From CAZKVJ01 sp964556225 (GTDB taxonomy: Bacteria; Actinomycetota; Acidimicrobiia; Acidimicrobiales; Ilumatobacteraceae), in the NCBI GenBank assembly GCA_964556225.1, contig CAZKVJ010000009.1, forward strand, positions 62,001 to 126,000: 64,000 bases of DNA. Direction: 5' to 3'. The notes under the pieces are model-generated. The model had not been told where the DNA came from and ran no database searches. It saw nothing but the letters and a program-made list of their open reading frames with translations. The translations under genes and the position numbers were made by a program. Below are positions 50,841 through 59,178 of the stretch, piece after piece (positions within the stretch are counted from its first letter, which is position 1; every line of letters begins with the position of its first letter).

Positions 50841-51820
50841 GGACCATGAAGCGCACCCCCTCCCGCCTGATCGCGCTCGGCGCCATCGCCGCCCTCGGGC
50901 TCGCCGCCTGCGGCGACGACGACGACGGCGGCGACGCGAGCGCTCCGCCCACCGAGGCGCCGGCGGGCTCCGAGGCGCCCGCTGGCACCGACGCTGCGGG
51001 CGTCACCATCACGGTCGGCTCGGCCGACTTCCCGGAGAGCCAGCTGCTGGCCGAGATCTACGCCCAGGCGCTCGAGGCCGGCGGCGTGCCGGTCGACACC
51101 GAGCTGAACATCGGCTCGCGCGAGGTGTACTTCGCCGCCATCGAGAGCGGCGAGACCGACCTCCAGCCGGAGTACACCAACTCGCTGCTGTCGTTCGTGA
51201 TGCGCCGGTCCGACCCTTCGGCGCTGCCGGAGGCCACCAACGTCGACGAGCAGGTGGCGGCGCTCGGCGAAGCGCTGCCGGACGGCCTCGAGGTGCTGAC
51301 CCCCTCGACCGCCGAGGACAAGGACGTGATCGTGTGCTCGGGCGACGTGGCCGAGCAGTACGGGCTCGCCACCTTGTCGGACCTCGCCGAGGTGTCCGGC
51401 GAGATCACCATCGGTGCCCCACCGGAGTTCGAGAACCGGGCCCCGTTCGGTCTCGTCGGCTTCGAGGAGATCTACGGCGCCACCTTCGCCGAGTTCGTGC
51501 CACTCGACATCGGCGCCATGGCCGACGCCATCAAGGGTGGGGCGATCGACTGCGGGAACATGTTCTCCACGATGAGCGCCATCACGACCGAGGGCTTCGT
51601 CGCGCTGGAGGACGACAAGGGCGTCGTCCCGAACGAGGCCGTCCTGGCGTTGATCCGCTCCGAGGTCGCGAGTGACGAGGTGGTCGCCATCCTCGACGCG
51701 GTGTCGGCGGCGCTCGACACCGAGGGGCTGAAGGCGATGATGGTGCGCGTCGAGGTCGGCGCCGAGGACCCGGCGGTCGTGGCCGCCGACTTCCTGGCCG
51801 AGAACGGGCTGGCCGGCTGA
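50837..51820 (+). CDS. OpuCC-like osmolyte-binding lipoprotein
   Basis: A 327-aa lipoprotein. The signal peptide ends in lipobox LAAC, followed by an acidic Ser/Ala/Pro linker and a quaternary-amine-binding fold: VTITVGSADFPESQLLAEIY, LQPEYTNSLLSFV, ADAIKGGAIDCGNMFSTM. It captures the osmolyte outside the cell. GAAGGAG precedes the ATG, which overlaps the permease stop (ATGA). Substrate specificity (betaine, choline or other) is not readable. Confidence 0.92.
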   Translation: MRTMKRTPSRLIALGAIAALGLAACGDDDDGGDASAPPTEAPAGSEAPAGTDAAGVTITVGSADFPESQLLAEIYAQALEAGGVPVDTELNIGSREVYFAAIESGETDLQPEYTNSLLSFVMRRSDPSALPEATNVDEQVAALGEALPDGLEVLTPSTAEDKDVIVCSGDVAEQYGLATLSDLAEVSGEITIGAPPEFENRAPFGLVGFEEIYGATFAEFVPLDIGAMADAIKGGAIDCGNMFSTMSAITTEGFVALEDDKGVVPNEAVLALIRSEVASDEVVAILDAVSAALDTEGLKAMMVRVEVGAEDPAVVAADFLAENGLAG

Positions 51821-51843
51821 CCGGCCCGGTACCGTCCTGACCC

Positions 51844-52788
51844 GTGATCGAGGTCCGGCGGCTCACCAAGCGCTTCGGGCGGGTCGTCGCCGTCGACGAC
51901 CTCAGCTTCGAGGTGTACCCGGGCCGGGTCACCGGCTTCCTCGGGCCGAACGGGTCCGGCAAGAGCACGACCATGCGCTGCATGCTCGGGCTCGACATCG
52001 CCGACGCCGGCACCACCACCTTCGACGGGCGGCCCTACCGCTCGATCAGCGAGCCGCTGCGCGAGGTCGGCTCGCTGCTCGACGCCGGGTACGTCCACCC
52101 CGGGCGCAGCGCCCGCAACCACCTGCGCTGGCTGGCAGCCTCGAACGGGCTGCCAGCCCGCCGGGTGGACGAGGCGCTCGCCATGGTGGGGCTCGACACC
52201 GTCGCCCGCAAGCGGGTCAAGGCCTACTCCCTCGGGATGAAGCAGCGCCTCGGGCTGGCTGCGGTCATGCTCGGCGACCCGGCCACGGTCATCCTCGACG
52301 AGCCGGCCAACGGCCTCGACCCCGAGGGCATGCGCTGGATCCGCGACCTGCTCGGCTACCTGGCCGGCCAGGGCCGGGCGGTGTTCGTCTCCAGCCACCT
52401 GCTGTCGGAGATGGCGCTGATGGCCCACGATCTCGTGGTCATCGGGCGGGGCCGGCTCATCGAGCGCTGCACGGTCGACGACTTCGTCGAGCGCCACTCC
52501 CGCCGGTGGGTGCGCGTGCGAGGGCCGCAGCTCGCGCCGCTGCTCGACGGCCTTGCTCGCGGCGGCGCCACCATCAGCGCCGTGGACGGAGCCGCCGACG
52601 GATCCGGCTTCGACGTCGAGGGTCCGACGTGTGCCGACGTGGGCGAGCTCGCCGCCCGCCTCGGAGTGGTCCTGCACGAGCTGTCGCCTCAGGTCGGCTC
52701 GCTCGAGGAGGCGTTCCTGCAGGCCACCGCGGCGGCGGGCGAGTACCACTCGCAGCTGCCGCCACCGGCCCCGGGGAGCGTGCCGTGA
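51844..52788 (+). CDS. ABC-2 type exporter ATPase
   Basis: A 314-aa ATPase: Walker A GFLGPNGSGKSTTMRCMLGL, signature YSLGMKQRLGLAAVMLGDPA and Walker B VILDEPANGLDPEGMRWIRD. The C-terminal domain of about 90 residues is typical of drug or antibiotic exporters. The GTG at 51844 has TACCGT eight bases upstream, so the operon is probably transcribed without a leader. It is coupled by GTGA to the permease. Confidence 0.93.
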   Translation: MIEVRRLTKRFGRVVAVDDLSFEVYPGRVTGFLGPNGSGKSTTMRCMLGLDIADAGTTTFDGRPYRSISEPLREVGSLLDAGYVHPGRSARNHLRWLAASNGLPARRVDEALAMVGLDTVARKRVKAYSLGMKQRLGLAAVMLGDPATVILDEPANGLDPEGMRWIRDLLGYLAGQGRAVFVSSHLLSEMALMAHDLVVIGRGRLIERCTVDDFVERHSRRWVRVRGPQLAPLLDGLARGGATISAVDGAADGSGFDVEGPTCADVGELAARLGVVLHELSPQVGSLEEAFLQATAAAGEYHSQLPPPAPGSVP

Positions 52789-53537
52789 TCCGCGCCGTGC
52801 GCAGCGAGTGGATCAAGCTCCGAACCGCCCGCACGAACGTGCTGCTGGTGCTCGGCGCCGTCGCGTTCGGGCTGATCGTGACCACCCTCACGGCCGCGCT
52901 CTCCAACATCGACCGGTTCGAGACGGTGAACCTGGTGACCGCAGTGACGGCGCCGGCCATCCTGATGGGCCTGCTGCTCGGCACCCTCGGCGCGCTGTGC
53001 ATCACGTCCGAGTACGGCCACGGCACGATCCGCCCGACGTTCGCGGCCGTGCCCAAGCGGGTTCGGGTGTTCACCGCCAAGGGGGTCGTGCTGCTGGCGG
53101 TGTCGATCGTGGGCGGCGGCGCGGTCATCGCCACCAACCTGGCGATCGGCTGGGTGATCGTGACCGGTCGAGGGGCGTCGGTCGAGCTGTCGTCGGACTC
53201 CCGGAACATGGACGCGCTCGTCGGCTGCGTGCTGCTGATGGCGATCCTGACCTTCCTCGGCTACGCCCTCGGCCTGCTCACCCACAGCTCGCCGTTCTCG
53301 ATCACGATCCTGTTCGCCTGGCCGTTGCTGCTCGAGCAGATCATCGGCGGGATCCTGTTCGCGGCCGGGCTGGAGACCGCCATCGAGTGGCTGCCGTACC
53401 AGCGAGGGTTCCTGCTGGCGATCCCCGACCCTGGGGAGGATGCGCCGAACCGCTGGTGGGGTGGCGCCTACTTCGCTGCCGTGGTGCTGGTGATGCTGGT
53501 GGTCGGCGCCGTGGCCAACCGCCGCCGCGACGCCTGA
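52785..53537 (+). CDS. ABC-2 type permease
   Basis: A 250-aa permease with about six helices (for example VLLVLGAVAFGLIVTTLTAA). The N-terminus IRAVRSEWIKLRTARTN is the usual amphipathic start of ABC-2 permeases, and YGHGTIRPTFAAVPKRVRVF is the conserved cytoplasmic loop. It pairs with the preceding ATPase. The exported molecule is unknown. Confidence 0.92.
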   Translation: MIRAVRSEWIKLRTARTNVLLVLGAVAFGLIVTTLTAALSNIDRFETVNLVTAVTAPAILMGLLLGTLGALCITSEYGHGTIRPTFAAVPKRVRVFTAKGVVLLAVSIVGGGAVIATNLAIGWVIVTGRGASVELSSDSRNMDALVGCVLLMAILTFLGYALGLLTHSSPFSITILFAWPLLLEQIIGGILFAAGLETAIEWLPYQRGFLLAIPDPGEDAPNRWWGGAYFAAVVLVMLVVGAVANRRRDA

Positions 53538-53550
53538 CAGGATTCCCCCC

Positions 53551-54207
53551 ATGCGCACCACGTTGCCCTTGGGCACCCCGGTCGAGATCGCGCGCTGCGA
53601 GGCGCCCGCCCGCATGGGCCTGGTCGTGGCGCCGGACATCTTCGGGCTGCGTCCGCTGTACGACGACCTGGTCGCCCGCCTGGCCGTTGAGTGGCGCATG
53701 GACGTGGCCGCCGTCGAGCCGTTCCCGGGGTTCGACCTCGGACCCGACGTCGAACCCCGCTTCGCCGCGGTCGGCTCGCTCGATGACGGCGTGCACCTGC
53801 GCGACCTCGGCGAGGCGGCCGACCTGCTCGGTCACGAGCGGGTCGGCTTGCTCGGGTTCTGCATGGGCGGGATGTACGTGTTGAAGGCGGCGCGCGACGA
53901 TCGCTTCGCCCGCTTGGTGGCGTTCTACGGGATGATCCGCATCCCCGAGGACTGGCGCGGCGCCGGCCACGGCGAGCCGCTCGACCACCTGGCGGCCGGC
54001 CACCCCGACCGGGTGCTGGCGATCATCGGCGAGCGCGATCCCTACACGCCGCCCGACGACGTCGTCGCGCTGGAGCGCACCGGCGTGCGCGTCGAGCGGT
54101 TCCCCGACGCCGAGCACGGCTTCGCCCACGACGCCGCCCGCCCCGCGCACCGCCCCGACGACGCCGCCCGAGCCTTCGCCCTCGCCGAAGCCTGGCTCAC
54201 CTCCTGA
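53551..54207 (+). CDS. Dienelactone hydrolase family protein
   Basis: A 218-aa alpha/beta hydrolase. The nucleophile elbow GFCMGGMYV has a cysteine, as in dienelactone hydrolases. The acid is in IIGERDPYTPPDD and the base in FPDAEHGFAHD. The family opens lactones in aromatic degradation, but many members act on other esters. It follows the ABC-2 permease by 13 bases and may be co-transcribed. The 3' flank is the unusual structured region before the Crp-like gene. Confidence 0.9.
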   Translation: MRTTLPLGTPVEIARCEAPARMGLVVAPDIFGLRPLYDDLVARLAVEWRMDVAAVEPFPGFDLGPDVEPRFAAVGSLDDGVHLRDLGEAADLLGHERVGLLGFCMGGMYVLKAARDDRFARLVAFYGMIRIPEDWRGAGHGEPLDHLAAGHPDRVLAIIGERDPYTPPDDVVALERTGVRVERFPDAEHGFAHDAARPAHRPDDAARAFALAEAWLTS

Positions 54208-54210
54208 CGA

Positions 54211-54331
54211 CTTCCCTCCCTCCTTGCCTCCCTCCCTCCTTGCGGTTCTGGTCCCAGGAAGTAGCGCTCAGCGCTACTTCCTGGGACCAGAACGGATGGG
54301 CGGGGTGGGGGTGGAGGGTGGGGGGTGGGGG
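54211..54331. repeat. Pyrimidine tract, 49-bp palindrome and G-rich run between convergent genes
   Basis: Three structures fill the convergent gap. 54211-54241 is a (CCTC)-type pyrimidine tract with TCCCTCCCTCC repeats. 54245-54293 is a perfect 24-bp inverted repeat around a single C: left arm begins GTTCTGGTCCCAGGAAG and ends AGCGCT. 54302-54331 holds five G-runs (4, 5, 3, 6 and 5 Gs), a standard G-quadruplex pattern on the forward strand. It probably works as a bidirectional terminator; the palindrome resembles the one at 27702 in its outer bases. Confidence 0.8.
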
Positions 54332-54335
54332 ACGG

Positions 54336-55001
54336 TCAGCGGGAGCGGATCTCGAGGCGGTCGCGCTGGACGATGCGGTAACGGCGGTCGTGCTGGTCGA
54401 GCCAGCCGAGGCGGATGAAGCTGGCGATCGCCTTGTTGACCCGCTCGCGCGACGCCCCGACCATCCCGGCCAGCTCCTCCTGGGTGACCGGCAGGACAAA
54501 CTCGTCCTCGCCGTCGGCCAGCTCGAGCAGGCGCTTGGCCGTGCGCCCGGTGACGTCGAGGAACACCGAGTCGGCGAGCGCTTCGTCCATCACCCGCAGC
54601 CGGCGGGCGAGGAGCCGGGTCACGCCCCAGAGCATCTCGGGGTTCTCGTGGAGGATCTCGAGCACCGGCTCGTAGGGGATGGCCAGCACGGTGGAGGGCT
54701 CGAGAGCCCTGGCCATGGCCGAGCGGGGCCCGTCGTCGAGCATGCCCAGCTCGCCGAACAGGTCGCCGGGCTCCATGAGCGCCACCATGCTCTCGCGGCT
54801 GTCGATGGGCCGGTTGTCCATGGCGATGGCGATGCGCCCGCGCAGCACCACGTAGAGCGCGTCGGGCTCGTCGCCCTCCTGGAACAGCAGGTCGCCGCGG
54901 ATCAGCGACTTCTCGTACGAGGCGGCCGCGATCCTCACCAACGCATCCGGCGGCGCGTCTGCGAACAGCTCCGTGCGCGCCAACACCTGGTCGTGGTCCA
55001 T
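54336..55001 (-). CDS. Crp/Fnr-family transcriptional regulator
   Basis: A 221-aa regulator. The N-terminal cyclic-nucleotide-binding domain contains LFQEGDEPDALYVVLRGRIA and PGDLFGELGMLDDGPRSAMA, with the phosphate-binding FGELGML...RSAMA pattern that suggests cAMP binding. The C-terminal winged helix (LPVTQEELAGMVGASRERVN then KAIASFIRLGWL) binds DNA. On the reverse strand TACCGT lies eight bases before the ATG. Only 29 bases separate it from ispD. Confidence 0.92.
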   Translation of the reverse strand: MDHDQVLARTELFADAPPDALVRIAAASYEKSLIRGDLLFQEGDEPDALYVVLRGRIAIAMDNRPIDSRESMVALMEPGDLFGELGMLDDGPRSAMARALEPSTVLAIPYEPVLEILHENPEMLWGVTRLLARRLRVMDEALADSVFLDVTGRTAKRLLELADGEDEFVLPVTQEELAGMVGASRERVNKAIASFIRLGWLDQHDRRYRIVQRDRLEIRSR

Positions 55002-55009
55002 CGGGGCGG

Positions 55010-55022
55010 ACGGTACTACCCT
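55010..55022. promoter_or_regulatory. Back-to-back -10 elements of the crp-like and ispD genes
   Basis: On the reverse strand TACCGT (55015-55010) lies eight bases before the Crp-family ATG; on the forward strand TACCCT (55017-55022) lies eight bases before the ispD GTG. They are one base apart, so each promoter's -35 region would fall inside the other gene's first codons and the two cannot be occupied together (inference). Confidence 0.5.
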
Positions 55023-55030
55023 CGCCGAAC

Positions 55031-55693
55031 GTGCCCAACGTCGTGCCGGCCCGCGCCGTGGAGCGGGTGTGGACCATCGTGGTGGCGGGCGGGAGCGGCG
55101 CCCGCTTCGGGCGTGCGAAGCAGTACGAGCTGTTGGGGTCGCGCCGCGTGCTCGACTGGTCCGTCGACGCCGCCCGCGCCGCGGGCGACGGCGTGGTGGT
55201 CGTGGTGCCGGCCCCTGATGCCGCTCGGGAGGGCGGCGTGGCCGGGGGGACGACCCGCAGCGAGTCGGTCCGCAACGGCCTCGACGCCGTGCCGGCGGAG
55301 GCGACGATCGTGTGCGTCCACGATGCCGCCCGGCCGTTCGCCACGTCGGCGTTGTTCGGCGCGGTGATCGACGCCGTGAGGGCCGGTGCCGACGGCGCCG
55401 TCCCGGGCACGCCCGTCACCGACACGGTCAAGGTCGTCGACGCCGACGGGGTGGTGGAGCGAACGCTCGACCGGGCGACGCTCGTCGCGGTGCAGACCCC
55501 CCAGGCGTTCCGGGCCGAGGTCCTGCGCCGGGCCCACGCCGGCGGGGGGGAGGGCACCGACGACGCCTCGCTCGTGGAGGCGATCGGGTGCCGGGTGGTG
55601 GTGGTGCCCGGCGAGGCCGACAACCGCAAGATCACGCATCCGGAGGATCTGGCGTGGGCGCGCGAGCACGCCCGGCGAGGAGGCCCGCCGTGA
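55031..55693 (+). CDS. ispD: 2-C-methyl-D-erythritol 4-phosphate cytidylyltransferase
   Basis: A 220-aa enzyme of the MEP isoprenoid pathway that joins CTP to methylerythritol phosphate. Landmarks: IVVAGGSGARFGRAKQYELL, VCVHDAARPFATSALF, PGTPVTDTVKVVDADGVVER and VQTPQAFRAEVL, and DNRKITHPEDL at the end. GTG start with a TACCCT hexamer eight bases upstream. The stop overlaps ispF (GTGA), and the neighbouring pathway genes confirm the call. Confidence 0.95.
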   Translation: MPNVVPARAVERVWTIVVAGGSGARFGRAKQYELLGSRRVLDWSVDAARAAGDGVVVVVPAPDAAREGGVAGGTTRSESVRNGLDAVPAEATIVCVHDAARPFATSALFGAVIDAVRAGADGAVPGTPVTDTVKVVDADGVVERTLDRATLVAVQTPQAFRAEVLRRAHAGGGEGTDDASLVEAIGCRVVVVPGEADNRKITHPEDLAWAREHARRGGPP

Positions 55694-56175
55694 CGCAGGT
55701 GCGGGTGGGGCAGGGATTCGACGTGCACCGCTTCAGCGACGACCCCGCACGCCCGCTCGTGCTCGGGGGCGTCGTGTTCGACGGCGAGCCGGGGCTGCAC
55801 GGCCACAGCGACGCCGACGTCGTCGCCCACGCGGCGGCCGATGCGCTGCTGGGCGCAGCGGGCCTGGGTGACATCGGCCAGCACTTCCCCGACACCGACC
55901 CGCGATGGGCGGGAGCCGACTCGCTCGCGCTGCTGCGCCACGTGGCCGGCCTGGTGCGCGCCGACGGCTGGGAGATCGGCAACGTCGACACCAGCGTGGT
56001 GTGCGAGGCGCCCAAGCTGGCGCCCCACCGCGACGACATGCAGCGGCGCCTGTCCGACGCGGCCGGCGCCCCGGTGACCGTCAAGGGCCGGCGGGCCGAG
56101 GGCCTCGGCGCGCTCGGCCGGCGCGAAGGGATCGCCTGCTGGGCGGTGGCGGTGCTCGTGCGAGAGGAGGGCTGA
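55690..56175 (+). CDS. ispF: 2-C-methyl-D-erythritol 2,4-cyclodiphosphate synthase
   Basis: A 161-aa enzyme that cyclises the product two steps after IspD. Zinc ligands lie in GQGFDVHRF and the HGHSDADVVAHAAADALLG segment, and GDIGQHFPDTDPRWAGADS is diagnostic. A GTG start overlaps ispD. The stop shares its last base with the start of rlmB (TGATG). Length is normal. Confidence 0.96.
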   Translation: MTQVRVGQGFDVHRFSDDPARPLVLGGVVFDGEPGLHGHSDADVVAHAAADALLGAAGLGDIGQHFPDTDPRWAGADSLALLRHVAGLVRADGWEIGNVDTSVVCEAPKLAPHRDDMQRRLSDAAGAPVTVKGRRAEGLGALGRREGIACWAVAVLVREEG

Positions 56176-57032
56176 TGGCCGGCCGAGGGCGAGGGGCGCC
56201 GAAGCGTCCCGGGCCGCCGAAGCGTCCCGGCACGCCGAGAGGTTCCGGGCCGCCCAAGCGCGCCTCGGCGCCGGCGCGTCCCAAGGGGCTGGGCGGCGAG
56301 CAGGTCGAGGGTCGCCAAGCCGTGCGCGAGCTGCTCCTGGCCGGCCAGCGACGGGTGCACGAGGTGTGGGTGGCCACCGACCTCGAGGGCAGCGACGTCG
56401 TCGACGACATCGTGGCGCTGGCCCGTGACCTGCGGGTGCCGGTCACCCACGTGTCCCGTCGACGCCTCGAGGCCGAGGCCCGCAGCGAGGCCCCCCAAGG
56501 CGTGCTGGCGAAGGCGGCACCACTGCGCGAGGCCGACCTCGACGCGCTCGTCCGGCGGCGGCCCGGCCGCCCCCCGTTCCTCGTCGCGGTCGACGGTGTG
56601 ACCGACCCCGGCAACCTCGGCGCGATCCTGCGCAGCTGCGAGGGAGCCGGCGTCGACGGCGTGGTGCTGCCGCGGCACCGGGCGGTGCACGTCACTCCCA
56701 CCACGGCCAAGACGGCCGCTGGCGCGGTCGAGCACGTCCCGATCGCCGTGGTGAGCGGCCTGCCGAGCGCGCTGGCGCGCCTGCGCGAGGCCGGCGTCTG
56801 GGTGGTCGGCCTCGACGACGCCGCCGAGCGGGTCCTGTTCGACCTCGGCGAGCTCGCCACCGAGGGGATCTGCCTCGTCCTCGGCGCGGAGGGCGCCGGG
56901 CTGTCACGCCTGGTTCGTGAGCGTTGCGACCTGATCGTGAGCATCCCGATGCGGGGGCGGCTCAGCTCGCTCAACGTGTCGGCGGCGGCTGCGCTGGCCG
57001 TGTTCGAGGTGGCCCGTCGCCGCACCCGCTGA
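56175..57032 (+). CDS. rlmB: 23S rRNA 2'-O-methyltransferase RlmB-like (SPOUT)
   Basis: A 285-aa SPOUT methyltransferase. A basic Pro/Gly-rich N-terminus with repeated KRPG units (1-37) precedes the substrate-binding domain (GEQVEGRQAVRELLLAGQRR). The knotted catalytic domain has VDGVTDPGNLGAILRSCEGA, LVLGAEGAGLSRLVRERCD and IPMRGRLSSLNVSAAAALAV. It methylates a guanosine in 23S rRNA. It is translationally coupled to ispF, an order common in Actinomycetota. The basic tail probably aids rRNA binding. Confidence 0.93.
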   Translation: MAGRGRGAPKRPGPPKRPGTPRGSGPPKRASAPARPKGLGGEQVEGRQAVRELLLAGQRRVHEVWVATDLEGSDVVDDIVALARDLRVPVTHVSRRRLEAEARSEAPQGVLAKAAPLREADLDALVRRRPGRPPFLVAVDGVTDPGNLGAILRSCEGAGVDGVVLPRHRAVHVTPTTAKTAAGAVEHVPIAVVSGLPSALARLREAGVWVVGLDDAAERVLFDLGELATEGICLVLGAEGAGLSRLVRERCDLIVSIPMRGRLSSLNVSAAAALAVFEVARRRTR

Positions 57033-57100
57033 CGCCGTCAGCGCAGCCGCTCGCGCAGCCACGCCGTACCCCGCCACACCCCCCGGATACGGTCGGCACC

Positions 57101-57841
57101 ATGGACGCAGCGATGGACCACCCACTGCCGGAGACGCTCCTGTCGCTCGTCGAGCGGCTGTGGCGCAAGGCCCGCAACACGCCGTTCCCGGCCGAGGCCG
57201 AGGCGTTCGAGGCCAAGGCCCTGCGGCTCATGGCCCGCCACCAGATCACCATGGCGATGCTCGACGTCGAAGGTGACGACCCGCTCATCGACCTGCAGGT
57301 GGGCGATCGGGTGAGGGGTAGGTACGTGGCCCCCCTCGAGGGGCTGTTCGCCGTCGTGTGCCAGGCCTACGACTGCCGGGCCTGGTTCCGGGTGCACGGC
57401 GACGGCCGGACGTTCTTCGTCACCGGGTTCCGCAGCGACGCCCAGCGGGTGCAGTTCCTGTACCCGTTCCTCGCCACCGACGCGCTCGGTCAGGCCGCGG
57501 CGCTCCGGTCGGCGGGCTCCTCGGCTGCCACCATGGCGCGGCGGCGCAACTTCCTGTTCGGCTACGCCGAGGCGGTGCGCGAGCGCCTCAGCGATGCCCG
57601 CCAGGCGGCCATCGCCGACCACCACCAGCACCACGGCGGCACCGGGGCCGAGCTGGTGCTGGTGCATCGGGCCGAGCGGGTCGACGAGCGCATCCGGGCC
57701 ATGAACCTCAGCCCCGGTCGGGGGTACCGGCCGCCGTCGTCCGACGGCTTCGGGGCGGGGCAGCGCGCCGGGCGAGCCGCCGACCTGTCGGGAGGTCGCA
57801 ACCGCATCGGGTGCGACCGTGCGCTGGGCGCCGCGGGATGA
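57101..57841 (+). CDS. DUF2786 domain protein
   Basis: A 246-aa soluble protein. The N-terminal DUF2786 part is VERLWRKARNTPFPAEAEAF followed by EAKALRLMARHQITMAML. A second domain (about 75-200) contains VTGFRSDAQRVQFLYPFLAT. Function is unknown. TACGGT lies seven bases before the ATG. It is coupled by ATGA to the SprT-like gene, a pairing seen in related genomes. The C-terminal 45 residues are Gly/Arg-rich. Confidence 0.85.
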   Translation: MDAAMDHPLPETLLSLVERLWRKARNTPFPAEAEAFEAKALRLMARHQITMAMLDVEGDDPLIDLQVGDRVRGRYVAPLEGLFAVVCQAYDCRAWFRVHGDGRTFFVTGFRSDAQRVQFLYPFLATDALGQAAALRSAGSSAATMARRRNFLFGYAEAVRERLSDARQAAIADHHQHHGGTGAELVLVHRAERVDERIRAMNLSPGRGYRPPSSDGFGAGQRAGRAADLSGGRNRIGCDRALGAAG

Positions 57842-58413
57842 CCGCCCCCCGGCGAGACGTCCGGCGCAGCGACCTGTACGACGCCGAGACCGAGGCGTTC
57901 GCCGGCACGATCCTCGCCGACGTCGTGGGGGTCGCCGCCCTCGAGCGCTACGCCGGCGCCATCACGACATCCCCGTGGTGGCGAGCCCATGTCGCGGCGC
58001 CGGGCCTGCGCCTGGTCGCGGCGCGGGCCGACGCGCTGACGTCGTGCTACGTCCCGGCTCGAGCCGAGATCCGCATCGCCCCTGCCGATGCCACGCTCGT
58101 CACGCTGCTGCACGAGCTCGCGCACGTCGCCGATCGCGCCGGCTCCGGTCACGGTCCGCCGTTTCGTCGATGGCTGCTCGACGTCGTCGGGGCCGCGTGC
58201 GGGCCCTCGTGGTCCGCCCGACTCACCGATGTGCTGCGCGGCTGTGGCCTCCCGGCCGGTCCGCCCACCGCGGCCACCGTTGCCGTCCGGACGTGGGCAC
58301 CGGTGCTCGACCTCGTGGCGATGGCACCGCCCGTCGACGTCGGCCGCCTCCCCCTGCCCACACCACCGACGACACGGCCGGGTCCCCTAGCCTTGGGCCC
58401 TGCGCCGGGTTAG
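57838..58413 (+). CDS. SprT-like/TIGR04338-type metallohydrolase
   Basis: A 191-aa protein with a zinc-metallopeptidase motif LLHELAHVADRAGSGHGPPF: HELAH supplies two histidines and the later GHGPPF the third ligand region. The family is usually annotated as a putative metallohydrolase. The ATG overlaps the DUF2786 stop. The last ten bases, including the TAG stop, lie inside the tRNA-Thr gene, which is unusual. Confidence 0.82.
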   Translation: MTAPRRDVRRSDLYDAETEAFAGTILADVVGVAALERYAGAITTSPWWRAHVAAPGLRLVAARADALTSCYVPARAEIRIAPADATLVTLLHELAHVADRAGSGHGPPFRRWLLDVVGAACGPSWSARLTDVLRGCGLPAGPPTAATVAVRTWAPVLDLVAMAPPVDVGRLPLPTPPTTRPGPLALGPAPG

Positions 58414-58476
58414 CTCAGCTGGCAGAGCAGCTGTCTTGTAAACAGCAGGCCGTGGGTTCGAATCCCACACCCGGCT
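58404..58476 (+). tRNA. tRNA-Thr (anticodon TGT)
   Basis: A 73-nt cloverleaf: acceptor GCCGGGT/ACCCGGC, D-stem GCTC/GAGC, anticodon stem GCTGT/ACAGC with loop CTTGTAA (anticodon TGT), T-stem GTGGG/CCCAC with TTCGAAT loop, discriminator T. CCA is not encoded. A TAGCCT hexamer at 58388-58393 is a possible -10 within the preceding gene. Confidence 0.97.
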
Positions 58477-58482
58477 CTGCCG

Positions 58483-59151
58483 TCAGCGGGTGACGATCAC
58501 CAGCGTGCCGGCGGCGCGGTCGTTCAGCCCGCGCCGCTGCGAGTCCCACAGCACGGGCAGGAACGTCACCGCCTGCACGGCGGCGGCGGCCAGCATCAGC
58601 GTCGTCGACGACGCGACCACGGCGGCCACCACCAGTGACTCGGGCACGGCCCAGCGCACGATCGAGCGCCAGAACCCCGGCGGCCGGCGGCTGTGGGCGG
58701 GGACCACCCGCATCGCCACGGCCAGCTTCCCCGGCGTCCGGCCCCACAGCGCGGTGCCGATGATCACCAGCGCCCCCCACACCACCACGGCGTTCAACGT
58801 GTCGCGCAGCACCATCTGCAGTGCGGTGAGGACGAGGCCGTCGACCCACCAGCCCATGGCGCGCCGTCCCGGTGAAGCGATGGTGCGCCCGAGGCGGTCG
58901 ACTCGCGGCGGTGCCGCCAGACCGACCCGCTCCGCCACCTCGGCGGATACCGGCATCGACACCGGCGCCGGCATCGACCCCTCGCGGACCAGCGCGACGA
59001 CGGCTTCGGCCTGCGCGGCACGCGACTCGGGGACGTCGACACCACCGTCGGTCCACTCGTGCGGCAGGTTCCCGGCTCTCAGCAGCTGGCCGAGGAACTG
59101 GCGCCGATCGGCATCGAAGTCGGGAAGGGCGAGCTCCACGACGGGATTCAT
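58483..59151 (-). CDS. RDD family membrane protein
   Basis: A 222-aa protein. A soluble N-terminal part (1-90) with a proline-rich middle is followed by the RDD domain: PGRRAMGWWVDGLVLTALQM with the arginine, then WGRTPGKLAVAMRVV and LWDSQRRGLNDRAAGTLVIV at the end. The R-D-D order is present. It has about three to four helices. The role is unknown; RDD proteins may be ion transporters. It ends seven bases from tRNA-Thr. Confidence 0.88.
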   Translation of the reverse strand: MNPVVELALPDFDADRRQFLGQLLRAGNLPHEWTDGGVDVPESRAAQAEAVVALVREGSMPAPVSMPVSAEVAERVGLAAPPRVDRLGRTIASPGRRAMGWWVDGLVLTALQMVLRDTLNAVVVWGALVIIGTALWGRTPGKLAVAMRVVPAHSRRPPGFWRSIVRWAVPESLVVAAVVASSTTLMLAAAAVQAVTFLPVLWDSQRRGLNDRAAGTLVIVTR

Positions 59152-59178
59152 CGGCGCGAGGGCGGCCCGTGTTGAGGA

